A DNA stretch of 64,000 nt from Geodermatophilus siccatus (GTDB lineage: Bacteria; Actinomycetota; Actinomycetes; Mycobacteriales; Geodermatophilaceae). The notes under the pieces were generated by a model. It saw only the letters and a program-made list of their open reading frames with translations. It was not told the origin of the DNA and ran no database searches. The stretch covers positions 124,001-188,000 of the forward strand of contig NZ_FNHE01000006.1 of NCBI RefSeq assembly GCF_900103785.1. The letters run 5' to 3'. Shown here in pieces: positions 1-9,170 of the stretch (positions within the stretch are counted from its first letter, which is position 1; each line of letters starts with the position of its first letter). The position numbers and the translations under genes are program-made.

Positions 1-1210
1 CGCCCTTGGCCTTCTTCGCGTAGCGGCGGGCCTCGGCCGGGACGTAGGCGTCGCCGTACAGCTCGCGGGCCTGGGTGCGGGCGGCGTTGATCGCCTCGTT
101 GGAGAGGTTGGTCGAGTCGGTCCGCATGTAGGTGATGTGGCCGTTCTCGTACAGCCGCTGCGCCACCCGCATGACCTGCGCGGAGGACCAGCCGAGCTTG
201 CGGCCGGCCTCCATCTGCAGCGTCGAGGTGGTGAACGGCGCGTACGGACGCCGCCGGTAGGGCTTCTCGTCGACCCGGCTGACGGTGACCTGCCGGCCCT
301 CCAGCCGGGCGGCCAGACCCCGGGCGCCGGCCTCGTCGAGGTGCACGACCTCGCCGGTGACCCGACCGGTGGCGGGGTCGAAGTCGCGGCCGGTCGCGAC
401 CCGGCTGTCGTCGACGCTGACCAGGCGGGCGCGCAGGGTCGTCGGCTCCCCCTCGTCGGCGCCGCTGCGCCGGCCGGTGACCGCGAAGGTGCCCTCGAGC
501 GACCAGTAGTCGGCCGAGCGGAAGGCCATCCGCTCGCGCTCGCGCTCGACGACGATCCGGGTGGCCACCGACTGCACGCGGCCGGCCGAGAGCTTGGGGA
601 GGACCTTCTTCCACAGCACGGGGCTGACCTCGTAGCCGTAGAGCCGGTCGAGGATGCGGCGGGTCTCCTGCGCGTCGACCAGCGCGGTGTCCAGCTCGCG
701 CGGGTTGGCCACGGCACGGGCGATCGCCTCGGGGGTGATCTCGTGGAAGACCATGCGGCGCACCGGCACGCGTGGCTTGAGCGTGTCGACCAGGTGCCAG
801 GCGATGGCCTCGCCCTCGCGGTCCTCATCGGTGGCGAGGTAGACCTCGCTGGCGTCCTTCACCAGCTGCTTGAGGCGGCTGACCTGCTGCTTGCGGTCGG
901 GGCTGACCACGTAGAGCGGCTCGAAGGCGTTGTCGACGTCGACACCCAGCCGCGCCCAGGACGCACCCTTGTGCTCGGCCGGCACGTCCGCGGCGTTGCG
1001 CGGCAGGTCGCGGATGTGCCCGACGCTGGCCTCGACGACGTAACCGTTGCCCAGGTACCCGGCGATCTTCCCGGCCTTGGTCGGGGACTCCACGATGACC
1101 AGCGGCCGCCCACCGCCGGCGGCGGTCCGGCGGCGGGCAGGGGTGCTCGTGCCCCCGGAGGTCGCCGCGGCGGCCCGGGTGCCGGTGTTCGTGGTCTTCG
1201 TGGGTGCCAC
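1..1210 (-). CDS. topA: DNA topoisomerase I (5' part; runs off the window edge)
   Basis: Type IA topoisomerase that relaxes negative supercoils by a transient 5'-phosphotyrosine break. The first ~400 residues are present: a Thr/Ala-rich leader of about 35 residues, the TOPRIM domain opening with RPLVIVESPTKAGKI, the acidic TOPRIM motif LATDEDREGEA, and the active-site region HITYMRTDS whose Tyr is the nucleophile (near bases 115-140). The start is GTG at 1210, preceded by GACAGGAG at good spacing. An 8-bp stem (GGCGCCGG/CCGGCGCC, 1239-1258) sits in the leader. The C-terminal zinc/basic tail lies outside the window. Identification is firm. Confidence 0.97.
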   Translation of the reverse strand, partial: MAPTKTTNTGTRAAAATSGGTSTPARRRTAAGGGRPLVIVESPTKAGKIAGYLGNGYVVEASVGHIRDLPRNAADVPAEHKGASWARLGVDVDNAFEPLYVVSPDRKQQVSRLKQLVKDASEVYLATDEDREGEAIAWHLVDTLKPRVPVRRMVFHEITPEAIARAVANPRELDTALVDAQETRRILDRLYGYEVSPVLWKKVLPKLSAGRVQSVATRIVVERERERMAFRSADYWSLEGTFAVTGRRSGADEGEPTTLRARLVSVDDSRVATGRDFDPATGRVTGEVVHLDEAGARGLAARLEGRQVTVSRVDEKPYRRRPYAPFTTSTLQMEAGRKLGWSSAQVMRVAQRLYENGHITYMRTDSTNLSNEAINAARTQARELYGDAYVPAEARRYAKKAKG

Positions 1211-1403
1211 GGTGCTCCTGTCGGTGGTGCTCGGTGCAGGCGCCGGTGGTCCGGCGCCGGGCGACGCGGTCGCTGTCCGCGCGCCCTCGGCGACGCCACG
1301 GTAGGCCACGGGGCCGACGGGGAGCCCTGTGGCGACCCAACGTGGGCGTGCCGTCACCCGATCCAATGGCCGGCGGTCGCGCCGTGTTCCCGGGCCCAGC
1401 GCG

Positions 1404-2915
1404 TCATGCCGACTCCCGGACTCCGGCCACCACCTCGCCGACAGCAGCCAGCGTCGGGAAGTGCTCGCTGTAGTGCTCCCAGTGCATCATCACCGGACCG
1501 GTGGGGAGCTCGATGGCCCCGAAGTCGTCATCCCACGTCGAGTACTCCCCGTGCGCGTCCCACCAGGTGATCGGGTCTGCGGGAGACGACGCCTCGTACA
1601 CCTCGGCGACCTCGAGGCCCTCGGCGTCGTTGTCCACACCCGGGCTCCCGTTGAGGACGACCGCGTCCGCGGCCATCCTCCCGGGGGCGTCGGCGGCGGC
1701 GTCCACCACCCTGGTCCCGTAGCTGTGCGCACTGACCACGACCCGGGCCGGATCAGCGGCCCGAGCGGCGGAGAAGCCGTCCAGCGCGCTGTCCAGGGCG
1801 CGGCCGCCCGCACGACTGATCGACGTGCCGAGCGCACCGATGCCCATGGGAGGCCGGTAGCCGAACCAGGCCACCGCGGCCACCGCCAGCCCCGGCGCGG
1901 CAGCGCGGGCCGCATCGGCCACCGCGTCGGCGTTGCCTACCAGCTCGTCGAGGTCGCCGTCAGGCGTGTTGGTCATCCCCGGGACCAGGAGTGCGATCGA
2001 ATCGGCGGTGTCCAGGTCGCCCAGCCCCAGGGCGACCAGTTCGCCCGCCGGGGCGAACTGCACCAACTGGACCTGCTCCCCGTCCGACTCCCTGCGGGAG
2101 ATCTCCGCCGCCACGGCCCCGGCGGTCGCATGGCCGGGCACGGACGGGTCCGCCAGCACCTCGCCGAGCACCAGCCGGTTGGCGTGATCGCGCGCCCATG
2201 CGGGCAGGCCCTCCAGTCCACCGATCAGAGCAGGGCGGCCGTCGATGGCCGCGACCCGCTCCGCCGTGGAGAGGCCCGCCCACCAGGCAGCCACCGCAGC
2301 CGCATCCCCACCGGTCGGCGGGCACGGGACGGATGGTCCCGACGGGTCCCCGGCGACCAGCCACGACAGGTCGCCGAAGGACACCGGCGCGAGTGCCCCG
2401 CCGATGCCCAGCCCGGCGAGTGAGCCCGCGGCCTCGCCGGCGGCCAGGGCGGCCCGCTGTCCGGCGGTCACGGCCTCGATCGCCAGTTCCTCGGCACGCA
2501 GGGCGGCGGATGCGTCCTCGACGGCGAGCCCGGTGACGGGATCGGACGGAAGCGGCCCGGCCAGCCGCCCGGCGCCGTCGAGCACGACGGGAACCGACGC
2601 GGCGGCGGCCAGCGCCCGCTCGGCGAGCTCCCGTGCGGTCTCCGCCTCGCCCAGGAGGCGCTGCGCGTGCTCGAGGGACTCGCCGAGGGCCGCGGTGACC
2701 GCGGTGGCGACCGCCGAGACCTCCACGAGCGCGGCGGCCGCGGACTGCGCCGCCGGCCCGTACCAGCAGGAGGCGTCCTCCAGCGAGCGGCCGACGGCCT
2801 CCACCCGGGCCCGCCAGGGCGGCAGGCCGCCGGCGACCGAGTCGAGGGTCCAGACCGCCCCGCGCAGCAGCGGGACCTCCCACCCGGCGACCTCGGGAAG
2901 GGTGGGGGCGCTCAC
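1404..2915 (-). CDS. DUF1023-type alpha/beta hydrolase with N-terminal WXG100-like region
   Basis: A 503-residue protein. The first ~250 residues are Ala-rich and helical with a WYG (WXG-like) turn near residue 51. The C-terminal half is an alpha/beta hydrolase with a nucleophile elbow AHSYGT (Ser near 398), a later Asp-containing SPADPITWWD segment and a C-terminal His in HWEHYSEHF, a plausible Ser-Asp-His triad. Actinobacterial DUF1023 proteins often travel with small ESX-like partners, and here the start GTG overlaps the stop of the upstream small gene by 4 bases (GTGA), which argues for coupled translation. The substrate is unknown; secretion through a type VII system is inference only. 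Confidence 0.8.
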   Translation of the reverse strand: MSAPTLPEVAGWEVPLLRGAVWTLDSVAGGLPPWRARVEAVGRSLEDASCWYGPAAQSAAAALVEVSAVATAVTAALGESLEHAQRLLGEAETARELAERALAAAASVPVVLDGAGRLAGPLPSDPVTGLAVEDASAALRAEELAIEAVTAGQRAALAAGEAAGSLAGLGIGGALAPVSFGDLSWLVAGDPSGPSVPCPPTGGDAAAVAAWWAGLSTAERVAAIDGRPALIGGLEGLPAWARDHANRLVLGEVLADPSVPGHATAGAVAAEISRRESDGEQVQLVQFAPAGELVALGLGDLDTADSIALLVPGMTNTPDGDLDELVGNADAVADAARAAAPGLAVAAVAWFGYRPPMGIGALGTSISRAGGRALDSALDGFSAARAADPARVVVSAHSYGTRVVDAAADAPGRMAADAVVLNGSPGVDNDAEGLEVAEVYEASSPADPITWWDAHGEYSTWDDDFGAIELPTGPVMMHWEHYSEHFPTLAAVGEVVAGVRESA

Positions 2916-3229
2916 CGGGCTGCCGGGGTGGAGCGCCGGGCGAGCACCCGGTCGGCCAGCGCCGCGTCGGCCGCCCGGTAGGAGTCGACGGCCGCGGACA
3001 GGGTCGCGGCGAGCGCCCCGGTCTGCTGGCCCAGGAGCTCCAGGGCGGTGCCCCAGCCCGAGCCCGCGGCGCCGGCGCTCTCCCCGGCTCCCCCGCTGAC
3101 CGCCGTCCCCAGGGAGACCGTGGTGGACCGGCACAGCCGCGCCTCCCCGGCGAGCTCGGCGGCGAGGCCGGCCAGCTCGGCGGCCAGCGCGTCGATGGCG
3201 TCGAACTCCGCGGCGATCGTTGCGGACAC
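2912..3229 (-). CDS. Small WXG100/ESX-like helical protein
   Basis: A 105-residue Ala-rich protein predicted to be a helical hairpin: long helix, a Gly/Ser turn around SGWGTALE, second long helix. This is the size and architecture of WXG100-like type VII substrates, although the central motif is WGT rather than a strict WXG. It starts with ATG at 3229 and its TGA overlaps the GTG of the downstream DUF1023 hydrolase, so the two form a pair. No ESX ATPase or membrane core gene lies in the window. The family call is by architecture and context, not by a diagnostic motif. Confidence 0.55.
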   Translation of the reverse strand: MSATIAAEFDAIDALAAELAGLAAELAGEARLCRSTTVSLGTAVSGGAGESAGAAGSGWGTALELLGQQTGALAATLSAAVDSYRAADAALADRVLARRSTPAAR

Positions 3230-3348
3230 GTCAGGACCTCCCGGCGTCTGTCCGGGCCCCCGGCGGGTCCGGTGCGGCGGGACGCTAGGTCGGCCGGGTG
3301 CCGTCCTCGGGCTGTCCGTCCACAGCGCGGGTGACCGTCCACAGACCG

Positions 3349-3380
3349 GGCACGGGCGCGCCGGTCGGCGCGCCCGTGCC
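3349..3380 (-). terminator. Strong GC hairpin downstream of hppA
   Basis: A perfect 14-bp stem (GGCACGGGCGCGCC paired with GGCGCGCCCGTGCC) closes a four-base GGTC loop, 20 bases beyond the hppA stop codon. There is no U-tract, as is common for actinobacterial terminators. It lies between hppA and the WXG-like gene upstream region, so it probably ends hppA transcripts. Confidence 0.7.
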
Positions 3381-3400
3381 GCAGGGTCCGGTGCGTGCGC

Positions 3401-5656
3401 TCAGGGAGCGGTGGTGGTCAGCGAGGTGGGGGCGTCGGCGGGGGCACCCCCCACGACGACCGAGCGACGCTTGGACACGACCACGGCGCCGACGATGATC
3501 AGCGCCGCGACCACCGCGATCGCGATGCGGGCGGCGGTGTTCTGCCCCTCGCCGACCGACATGCCGACCACGGCGGGCGCGATGAGCAGCGCCACCAGGT
3601 TCATGACCTTGATCAGCGGGTTGATCGCCGGGCCCGCGGTGTCCTTGAACGGGTCGCCGACGGTGTCGCCGATGACCGTGGCCGCGTGCGCCTCGCTGCC
3701 CTTCCCGCCGTACGCGCCGTCCTCGACCATCTTCTTGGCGTTGTCCCACGCGCCTCCGGAGTTGGCGAGGAAGACGGCCATGAGCGTGCCGGCCGCGATC
3801 GCACCGACCAGGTAGGCAGCGAGCGGTCCGAAGCCGAGCCCGAAGCCGACGGCCACGGGGGCGAGGACGGCGAGCAGACCCGGGGTGGCCAGCTCGCGCA
3901 GCGAGTCCTTGGTGCAGATGTCGACGACACGGCTGTAGTCCGGGCGCTCGGTGCGGTCCATGATCCCGGGGTGGGTGCGGAACTGCTCCCGCACCTCGAA
4001 CACCACCCGCCCGGCCGCACGGGAGACCGCGCTGATCGCCAGGCCGGAGAAGAAGAACACCACGGAGGCGCCGAGCACCGCGCCCACGACGTTGCTCGGG
4101 TCGACGAGGCTGAACGCCTGCCCCAGGTCCACGCCCTCGAGGGCGACGCGCACCTGCTCGTTGTAGGAGCCGAACAGCGCCGTCGCGGCGAGGACGGCAG
4201 TGGCGATCGCGATGCCCTTGGTGATGGCCTTGGTGGTGTTGCCGACCGCGTCGAGGTCGGTGAGCACGCGGGCGCCCTCGTCGTCGATGTCGCCGGACAT
4301 CTCGGCGATCCCCTGCGCGTTGTCGCTGACCGGGCCGAAGGTGTCCATCGAGACGATCACGCCGGCCGTCGTCAGCAGGCCGCAGCCGGCGAGCGCGACC
4401 GCGTACAGCGCGGCACCGCCGCCGACCAGGAAGGCGCCGTAGACCGCGCCGCCGATCAGCAGCGCCGCGTACACCGCGGACTCCAGGCCCAGCGAGATGC
4501 CGGAGAGGATGACCGTCGCCGGGCCGGTCAGCGAGCTGCGCCCGACCTCCTGCACCGGCTTGCGGCTGGTCTCGGTGAAGTAGCCGGTGAGCTGCTGGAT
4601 CGCCGCCGCCAGCACGATGCCGACGAGCACCGAGACGAACCCGAGCACCTGCGGGCTGACGACGCTGTCGGGGATGTCGGCCACGTCGGGCAGCACGGTG
4701 AACGAGGCCGCCGCGACGAGGACCAGGGAGACGACCGCGGAGGTGAAGAAGCCCCTGTTGATCGGCGCCAGGCCGCTCGCGTCGTTCTTGCCGGGGTTGC
4801 TGGCCAGGATGCCGACGACCGAGGCGATCACCCCGATGGCGGCGACGGTGAGCGGGAAGACCATGCCGACCGCGCCGAAGAAGACCTGGCCGAGGATGAG
4901 GGCGGCGACCAGGGTGACGGCGTAGGACTCGAACAGGTCGGCGGCCATGCCCGCGCAGTCCCCGACGTTGTCCCCCACGTTGTCGGCGATGGTCGCCGCG
5001 TTGCGCGGGTCGTCCTCGGGGATGCCGGCCTCGACCTTGCCCACGAGGTCCGCGCCGACGTCCGCGGCCTTGGTGAAGATGCCGCCGCCGACGCGCATGA
5101 ACATCGCCAGCAGGGCCCCGCCGAAGCCGAAGCCCTCGAGCACCACGGGGGCGGTCTCGTCGAACAGCAGCAGCGCGAGGGCCGCTCCGAACAGACCCAG
5201 GCCGACGGTGATCATCCCGCAGACGCCGCCGGTGCGGTACGCGATGCGGAAGGCCGGCCGGTAGCCGCCCGTGCGGGCGGCAGCGGCCACGCGCACGTTG
5301 CCGCGGGTGGCCAGGGTCATCCCGATGAAGCCGACCGTCGCCGAGAAGAGCGCGCCGACCAGGAAGAACAGCGCCCGGCCGACGCGGGTCCCCCAGCCGC
5401 CGTCGTGCACGGGGAGGACCAGCAGGAGCAGGAAGACGATGACCGCGAAGACGCCGAGGGTCTTGAACTGTCTGCGCAGGTACGCCGCCGCACCCTCCTG
5501 CACCGCCTGCGCGATCTCGCGCATCGTCGGAGTGCCCTGGTCGGCGGCCATGACGGCGCGGACCAGGTAGGCCGCGAAGGCGAGAGCGGCGAGCGAGACG
5601 GCGAGGACGATCGCCACCAGCACGACGTCCCCGCCGGAGAGTGCACTGTCCGGCAT
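3401..5656 (-). CDS. hppA: Membrane-bound proton-translocating pyrophosphatase, K+-independent type
   Basis: A 751-residue, roughly 16-helix membrane pump that couples pyrophosphate hydrolysis to proton export. Diagnostic segments include the substrate loop DVGADLVGKVEAGIPEDDPR, the Mg-binding DNVGDNVGDCAGMAADLFES stretch, and near the C-terminus GDTVGDPFKDTAGPAINP. The motif GNTTKA carries Lys where K+-dependent enzymes carry Ala, so the enzyme should be K+-independent (family rule applied to the visible residue). ATG at 5656 is preceded by GGGAGGAAACAC, an excellent ribosome site; longer readings upstream are unnecessary. It is transcribed alone, with a strong hairpin behind it. Confidence 0.96.
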   Translation of the reverse strand: MPDSALSGGDVVLVAIVLAVSLAALAFAAYLVRAVMAADQGTPTMREIAQAVQEGAAAYLRRQFKTLGVFAVIVFLLLLVLPVHDGGWGTRVGRALFFLVGALFSATVGFIGMTLATRGNVRVAAAARTGGYRPAFRIAYRTGGVCGMITVGLGLFGAALALLLFDETAPVVLEGFGFGGALLAMFMRVGGGIFTKAADVGADLVGKVEAGIPEDDPRNAATIADNVGDNVGDCAGMAADLFESYAVTLVAALILGQVFFGAVGMVFPLTVAAIGVIASVVGILASNPGKNDASGLAPINRGFFTSAVVSLVLVAAASFTVLPDVADIPDSVVSPQVLGFVSVLVGIVLAAAIQQLTGYFTETSRKPVQEVGRSSLTGPATVILSGISLGLESAVYAALLIGGAVYGAFLVGGGAALYAVALAGCGLLTTAGVIVSMDTFGPVSDNAQGIAEMSGDIDDEGARVLTDLDAVGNTTKAITKGIAIATAVLAATALFGSYNEQVRVALEGVDLGQAFSLVDPSNVVGAVLGASVVFFFSGLAISAVSRAAGRVVFEVREQFRTHPGIMDRTERPDYSRVVDICTKDSLRELATPGLLAVLAPVAVGFGLGFGPLAAYLVGAIAAGTLMAVFLANSGGAWDNAKKMVEDGAYGGKGSEAHAATVIGDTVGDPFKDTAGPAINPLIKVMNLVALLIAPAVVGMSVGEGQNTAARIAIAVVAALIIVGAVVVSKRRSVVVGGAPADAPTSLTTTAP

Positions 5657-5832
5657 GTGTTTCCTCCCAGCGGTCGGCTGCCCCCGGGGCGCACTCGCTC
5701 CGGTCGGCGGAGGTACGTGTCCAGCACGCACGGGCCTGCACGGCTGGTGCCGCCGGAGTGTAAGGGAGATCACACCCCGTACCGGTAGTCCCGCAGCCGG
5801 TCCAGTTCGGGCGCCGGGAGCCAGCGCGACGT

Positions 5833-5844
5833 CACCTGCAGGTG
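5833..5844. promoter_or_regulatory. Perfect 12-bp palindrome ahead of the DUF1998 helicase
   Basis: CACCTGCAGGTG is a perfect palindrome ending 13 bases before the helicase GTG. It directly abuts a -10-like GACAGT (5846-5851) that would put transcription at or next to the start codon. It is placed like an operator; it does not match the actinobacterial LexA box that I know. Function is inferred from position only. Confidence 0.35.
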
Positions 5845-5857
5845 TGACAGTTGGGGG

Positions 5858-8371
5858 GTGACCGCGCTACACCCGGTCCGGTCGGCTCCCCCTCCCGGCA
5901 CGGACCCTCTTCCCCAGGGTGGGTCGCCCTCCCCCGCCGGCGCGCCGCTGCCGGGTGCCGACCTGCTGGACGCCGTCCTCTCCGGGACACCCGAGGAGGA
6001 GCAGCCGGTCACCCACGTGCACCGGATGCCGGTGCGGGACAGCCGCACCCTGCCGTGGCCGGCGTGGGTGAGTCCGGAGCTGCGCGCGCGGCTCGAGGCC
6101 CAGGGCGTGTCGGCACCGTGGCGGCACCAGGTGGAGGCCGCGCAGCTGGCCCGCGACGGCTCGCACGTGGTCGTGGCCACGGGGACGGCGTCGGGCAAGT
6201 CGCTGGCCTACCAGGTGCCGGCGCTGACCCGGCTCGCCGAGGACCCCCGCGCCTGCGTCCTCTACCTCGCGCCGACCAAGGCCCTCGCCCGCGACCAGCT
6301 GGCGTCGGTGGCCGGGCTGGCCGACCCGTCGGTGCGCCCCGCGGCCTACGACGGCGACACCCCGATGGAGGAGCGGGAGTGGGTCCGGCGGCACTCGCGC
6401 TGGATCGTCACCAACCCCGACATGCTCCACCGCGGCGTGCTGCCCGCCCACCAGAAGTGGTCGAGCACCCTGCGCCGGCTGGCCTACGTCGTCGTCGACG
6501 AGTGCCACGCCTACCGCGGCGTCTTCGGCTCGCACGTCGGTCACGTGCTGCGCCGGCTGCGGCGGATCTGCCGCCGCTACGGCGCCGAGCCGGTGTTCCT
6601 GCTGGCCTCCGCGACGGTGGCCGAGCCGGCCGCCGCGGCCACCCGCCTGGTCGGCGCCCCGGTCGTCGCCGTGACCGAGGACGGCTCGCCGCGGCCCGGG
6701 GCGACCTTCGCGCTGTGGGAGCCGCCGCTGACCGAGCGCACCGGCGAGCACGGCGCCCCGCTGCGCCGCTCGGCGGCCGCAGACGCCGCCACCCTGCTCG
6801 CCGACCTGGTCGAGCGCGGCGCCCGCACCCTGGCGTTCGTCCGGTCGCGGCGCAGCGCGGAGTCGGTCGCCGAGCAGGCGCGGCACGTGCTGCGCGACCG
6901 CGGTCGCGCCGACCTCGCCCGCCGGGTCGACTCCTACCGCGGCGGCTACCTGCCCGAGGAACGGCGGGAGCTGGAGCGGGCCCTGTCGGCCGGCGACCTG
7001 CTCGGCGTGGCCACCACCAACGCCCTCGAGCTGGGCATCGACATCGCCGGCCTGGACGCGGTCGTGCTCGCCGGCTACCCCGGGACGCTGGCCTCGCTGT
7101 GGCAGCAGGCCGGCCGCGCGGGACGGGCGCAGCGGGAGTCGCTGGTGGTGTTCGTGGCCCGCGACGACCCGCTGGACCACTACCTCGCCCACCACCCGCG
7201 CGCGGTGTTCGGCCGGCCGGTGGAGGCCACGGTCACCGACCCCACCAACCCCTACGTGCTGGGGCCGCAGCTGTGCTGCGCGGCCGCCGAGCTGCCGCTG
7301 GTCCCCGAGGACCTGGCCGACTTCGGGGGCGCGGCGGCCGAGGCGCGGGTCGAGGAGCTCGTCGCCGAGGGCGCGCTGCGCCGTCGTCCCACCGGCTGGT
7401 ACTGGGCCGGACGAGGCCGGCCGGACGTCGACATCCGCGGCAGCGGCCTGGCGCCGGTGACGATCATCGAGGGCGACACCGGCCGGCTGCTGGGCACCGT
7501 GGACGGCGACGCCGCGCACGCCACCGTGCACACCGGCGCGGTCTACGTGCACCGCGGCGAGACCTACGTCGTCGACGAGTTCGACGTGGACGAGGCCGTC
7601 GCGGTCGTCCACCCGGAGAGCCCCGAGTGGACGACGGTGGCGCGCGACGTCACCGACCTCGCGGTCGTGGCCCCCGACCGGTCGCGGTCGCTGGGCACGG
7701 TCACCGCGCACACCGGCGTCGTCGACGTGACCAACCAGGTGGTGGCCTACCAGCGCCGCCGGCTGGGGACCGGTGAGGTGCTCGCCGAGTTCCCCCTGGA
7801 CCTGCCGGCCCGGCAGCTGCGCACCCGCGCCGTGTGGCTGACCCTCGACGAGCGGGCCGTCGGCCGGGCCGAGGTGGACGACGCCGAGCTCCCCGGCTCG
7901 CTGCACGCCGCCGAGCACGCCGCCATCGGCATCCTGCCGCTGCTGGCCACCTGCGACCGGTGGGACCTCGGCGGGGTCTCGACCGCCCTGCACCCGGACA
8001 CCGGCGCGGCCACGATCGTCGTCTACGACGGGCACCCCGGCGGCGCGGGCTTCGCCGAGCGCGGGTTCGCCGAGCTGCGGCGCTGGCTGCAGGCGACCCG
8101 GGCGACGGTGGCCAGCTGCGAGTGCGAGAGCGGCTGCCCCTCCTGCGTGCAGTCGCCCAAGTGCGGCAACGGCAACGAACCGCTGGACAAGGCGGGGGCC
8201 GTGCGGGTGCTCGACGTCGTCCTCGACGAGCTGGCCACCGCCGAGGCGGCCGGCGAGGACCCCGCCGACCAGGACCCCGCCGACCAGGACCCCGCCGACG
8301 AGGACCCCGCGGACCGGACCGACACCGCGCAGGAGCAACCCGGACCGGTCGAGGACGACCTCGTCTTCTGA
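5858..8371 (+). CDS. DEAD/DEAH-box helicase with C-terminal DUF1998 zinc domain (MrfA/YprA-like)
   Basis: An 837-residue superfamily 2 helicase. The first RecA domain has Walker A ATGTASGKS, a DECH box (VVVDECHAYRG) and SAT; the second has TTNALELGIDIAGLD and QQAGRAGR. The C-terminal DUF1998 module carries the four-cysteine cluster CECESGCPSCVQSPKCGN. Bacillus MrfA, of the same architecture, is a 3'-5' helicase in mitomycin-C adduct repair; the M. tuberculosis counterpart is Rv3649, in the same genomic neighbourhood as here. The start GTG has no clear Shine-Dalgarno and may be leaderless. The extreme C-terminus is a DPAD-type pentapeptide repeat. Confidence 0.9.
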   Translation: MTALHPVRSAPPPGTDPLPQGGSPSPAGAPLPGADLLDAVLSGTPEEEQPVTHVHRMPVRDSRTLPWPAWVSPELRARLEAQGVSAPWRHQVEAAQLARDGSHVVVATGTASGKSLAYQVPALTRLAEDPRACVLYLAPTKALARDQLASVAGLADPSVRPAAYDGDTPMEEREWVRRHSRWIVTNPDMLHRGVLPAHQKWSSTLRRLAYVVVDECHAYRGVFGSHVGHVLRRLRRICRRYGAEPVFLLASATVAEPAAAATRLVGAPVVAVTEDGSPRPGATFALWEPPLTERTGEHGAPLRRSAAADAATLLADLVERGARTLAFVRSRRSAESVAEQARHVLRDRGRADLARRVDSYRGGYLPEERRELERALSAGDLLGVATTNALELGIDIAGLDAVVLAGYPGTLASLWQQAGRAGRAQRESLVVFVARDDPLDHYLAHHPRAVFGRPVEATVTDPTNPYVLGPQLCCAAAELPLVPEDLADFGGAAAEARVEELVAEGALRRRPTGWYWAGRGRPDVDIRGSGLAPVTIIEGDTGRLLGTVDGDAAHATVHTGAVYVHRGETYVVDEFDVDEAVAVVHPESPEWTTVARDVTDLAVVAPDRSRSLGTVTAHTGVVDVTNQVVAYQRRRLGTGEVLAEFPLDLPARQLRTRAVWLTLDERAVGRAEVDDAELPGSLHAAEHAAIGILPLLATCDRWDLGGVSTALHPDTGAATIVVYDGHPGGAGFAERGFAELRRWLQATRATVASCECESGCPSCVQSPKCGNGNEPLDKAGAVRVLDVVLDELATAEAAGEDPADQDPADQDPADEDPADRTDTAQEQPGPVEDDLVF
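8258..8317 (+). repeat. Four tandem 15-bp units encoding DPAD(Q/E/R)
   Basis: Four adjacent copies of GACCCCGCCGACCAG-like units encode DPADQ DPADQ DPADE DPADR just before the end of the helicase. The low-complexity acidic tail is expandable by slippage and follows the zinc cluster. Confidence 0.9.
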
Positions 8372-8459
8372 CCCGGCCGACCAGGGTGCACCGGCGCGGC
8401 TGACAGACTGGGCCGCCGACCGCTCGACCGACGGTCGACGGGTGCGTGCGGGAGGTGGC

Positions 8460-9170
8460 GTGGCCGAGGAGTCCGAGGAACGGCGTGTCGCCGTGGTGAC
8501 CGGCGCCGCCAGCGGCCTCGGGGCGGCCGTCGCCGGCGCCCTGAGCGCCGGCGGCTGGCAGGTCGCCGGCCTCGACCTGCGGCCCAGCCGGGAGACCGCG
8601 CTCGGCGTCGAGGTGGACGTGACCGACGCGGACGCGGTGGGATCGGCCGTCGACCGGGTCGAGCGGGAGCTGGGCCCCGTGGCCACCCTGGTCACCGCGG
8701 CCGGCGTCTACGAGATGCTCCCCGTCGAGGACGTCGACGGCGCGCGCTGGCACCGGATGATGGCGGTCAACCTCTCCGGGACCGCGACCACCTGCGCCGC
8801 CGTCGTCCCGCGGATGGTGGCCCGGGGCCGGGGCTCGGTCGTGACGATCTCCTCGGACCTGGGGGTCGGCGGGAGCCAGGGCGACGTCCACTACGCGGCG
8901 AGCAAGGGCGCGATCGTCGGCTTCACCCGGGCGCTGGCCACCGAGCTGGAGGGCACCGGCGTCGCCGTCAACACCGTCGCGCCCGGCGCGGCGGACACCC
9001 CCATGCTCGAGACGGACTCCCCGTGGCGGTCCGGCGACTTCCTGGCCACCCTGCCGGTGCGGCGGCTGGTCCGCCCGGAGGAGATCGCCGCGGCCGCGCT
9101 GTTCCTGCTCGGGACGGGGACGGCGGTCTCCGGGCAGGTGCTCTCCCCCAACGCGGGAGCGACGATCTGA
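8460..9170 (+). CDS. SDR-family oxidoreductase (FabG-like)
   Basis: A 236-residue classical short-chain dehydrogenase: nucleotide motif TGAASGLG near residue 14, DVTD acidic turn, catalytic Ser in TISSDLG and the YxxxK pair in HYAASKGA, followed by NTVAPGAADTPM and a C-terminal substrate loop. GTG at 8460 is chosen because GGAGGTG lies just ahead of it; a GTG at 8442 has no such site. The TGA overlaps the ATG of the next SDR-like gene. Substrate cannot be assigned; a ketone or beta-ketoacyl substrate is typical for the family. Confidence 0.88.
   Translation: MAEESEERRVAVVTGAASGLGAAVAGALSAGGWQVAGLDLRPSRETALGVEVDVTDADAVGSAVDRVERELGPVATLVTAAGVYEMLPVEDVDGARWHRMMAVNLSGTATTCAAVVPRMVARGRGSVVTISSDLGVGGSQGDVHYAASKGAIVGFTRALATELEGTGVAVNTVAPGAADTPMLETDSPWRSGDFLATLPVRRLVRPEEIAAAALFLLGTGTAVSGQVLSPNAGATI

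Noticed and set aside
3285-5788. Long alternative frames on both strands over hppA
   Set aside because: Low-complexity Arg/Asp/Gly translations explained by third-position GC in hppA.
5833-5844. LexA SOS box for the DNA-repair helicase
   Set aside because: CACCTGCAGGTG does not match the CGAAC...GTTCG actinobacterial consensus; kept only as an unassigned palindrome.
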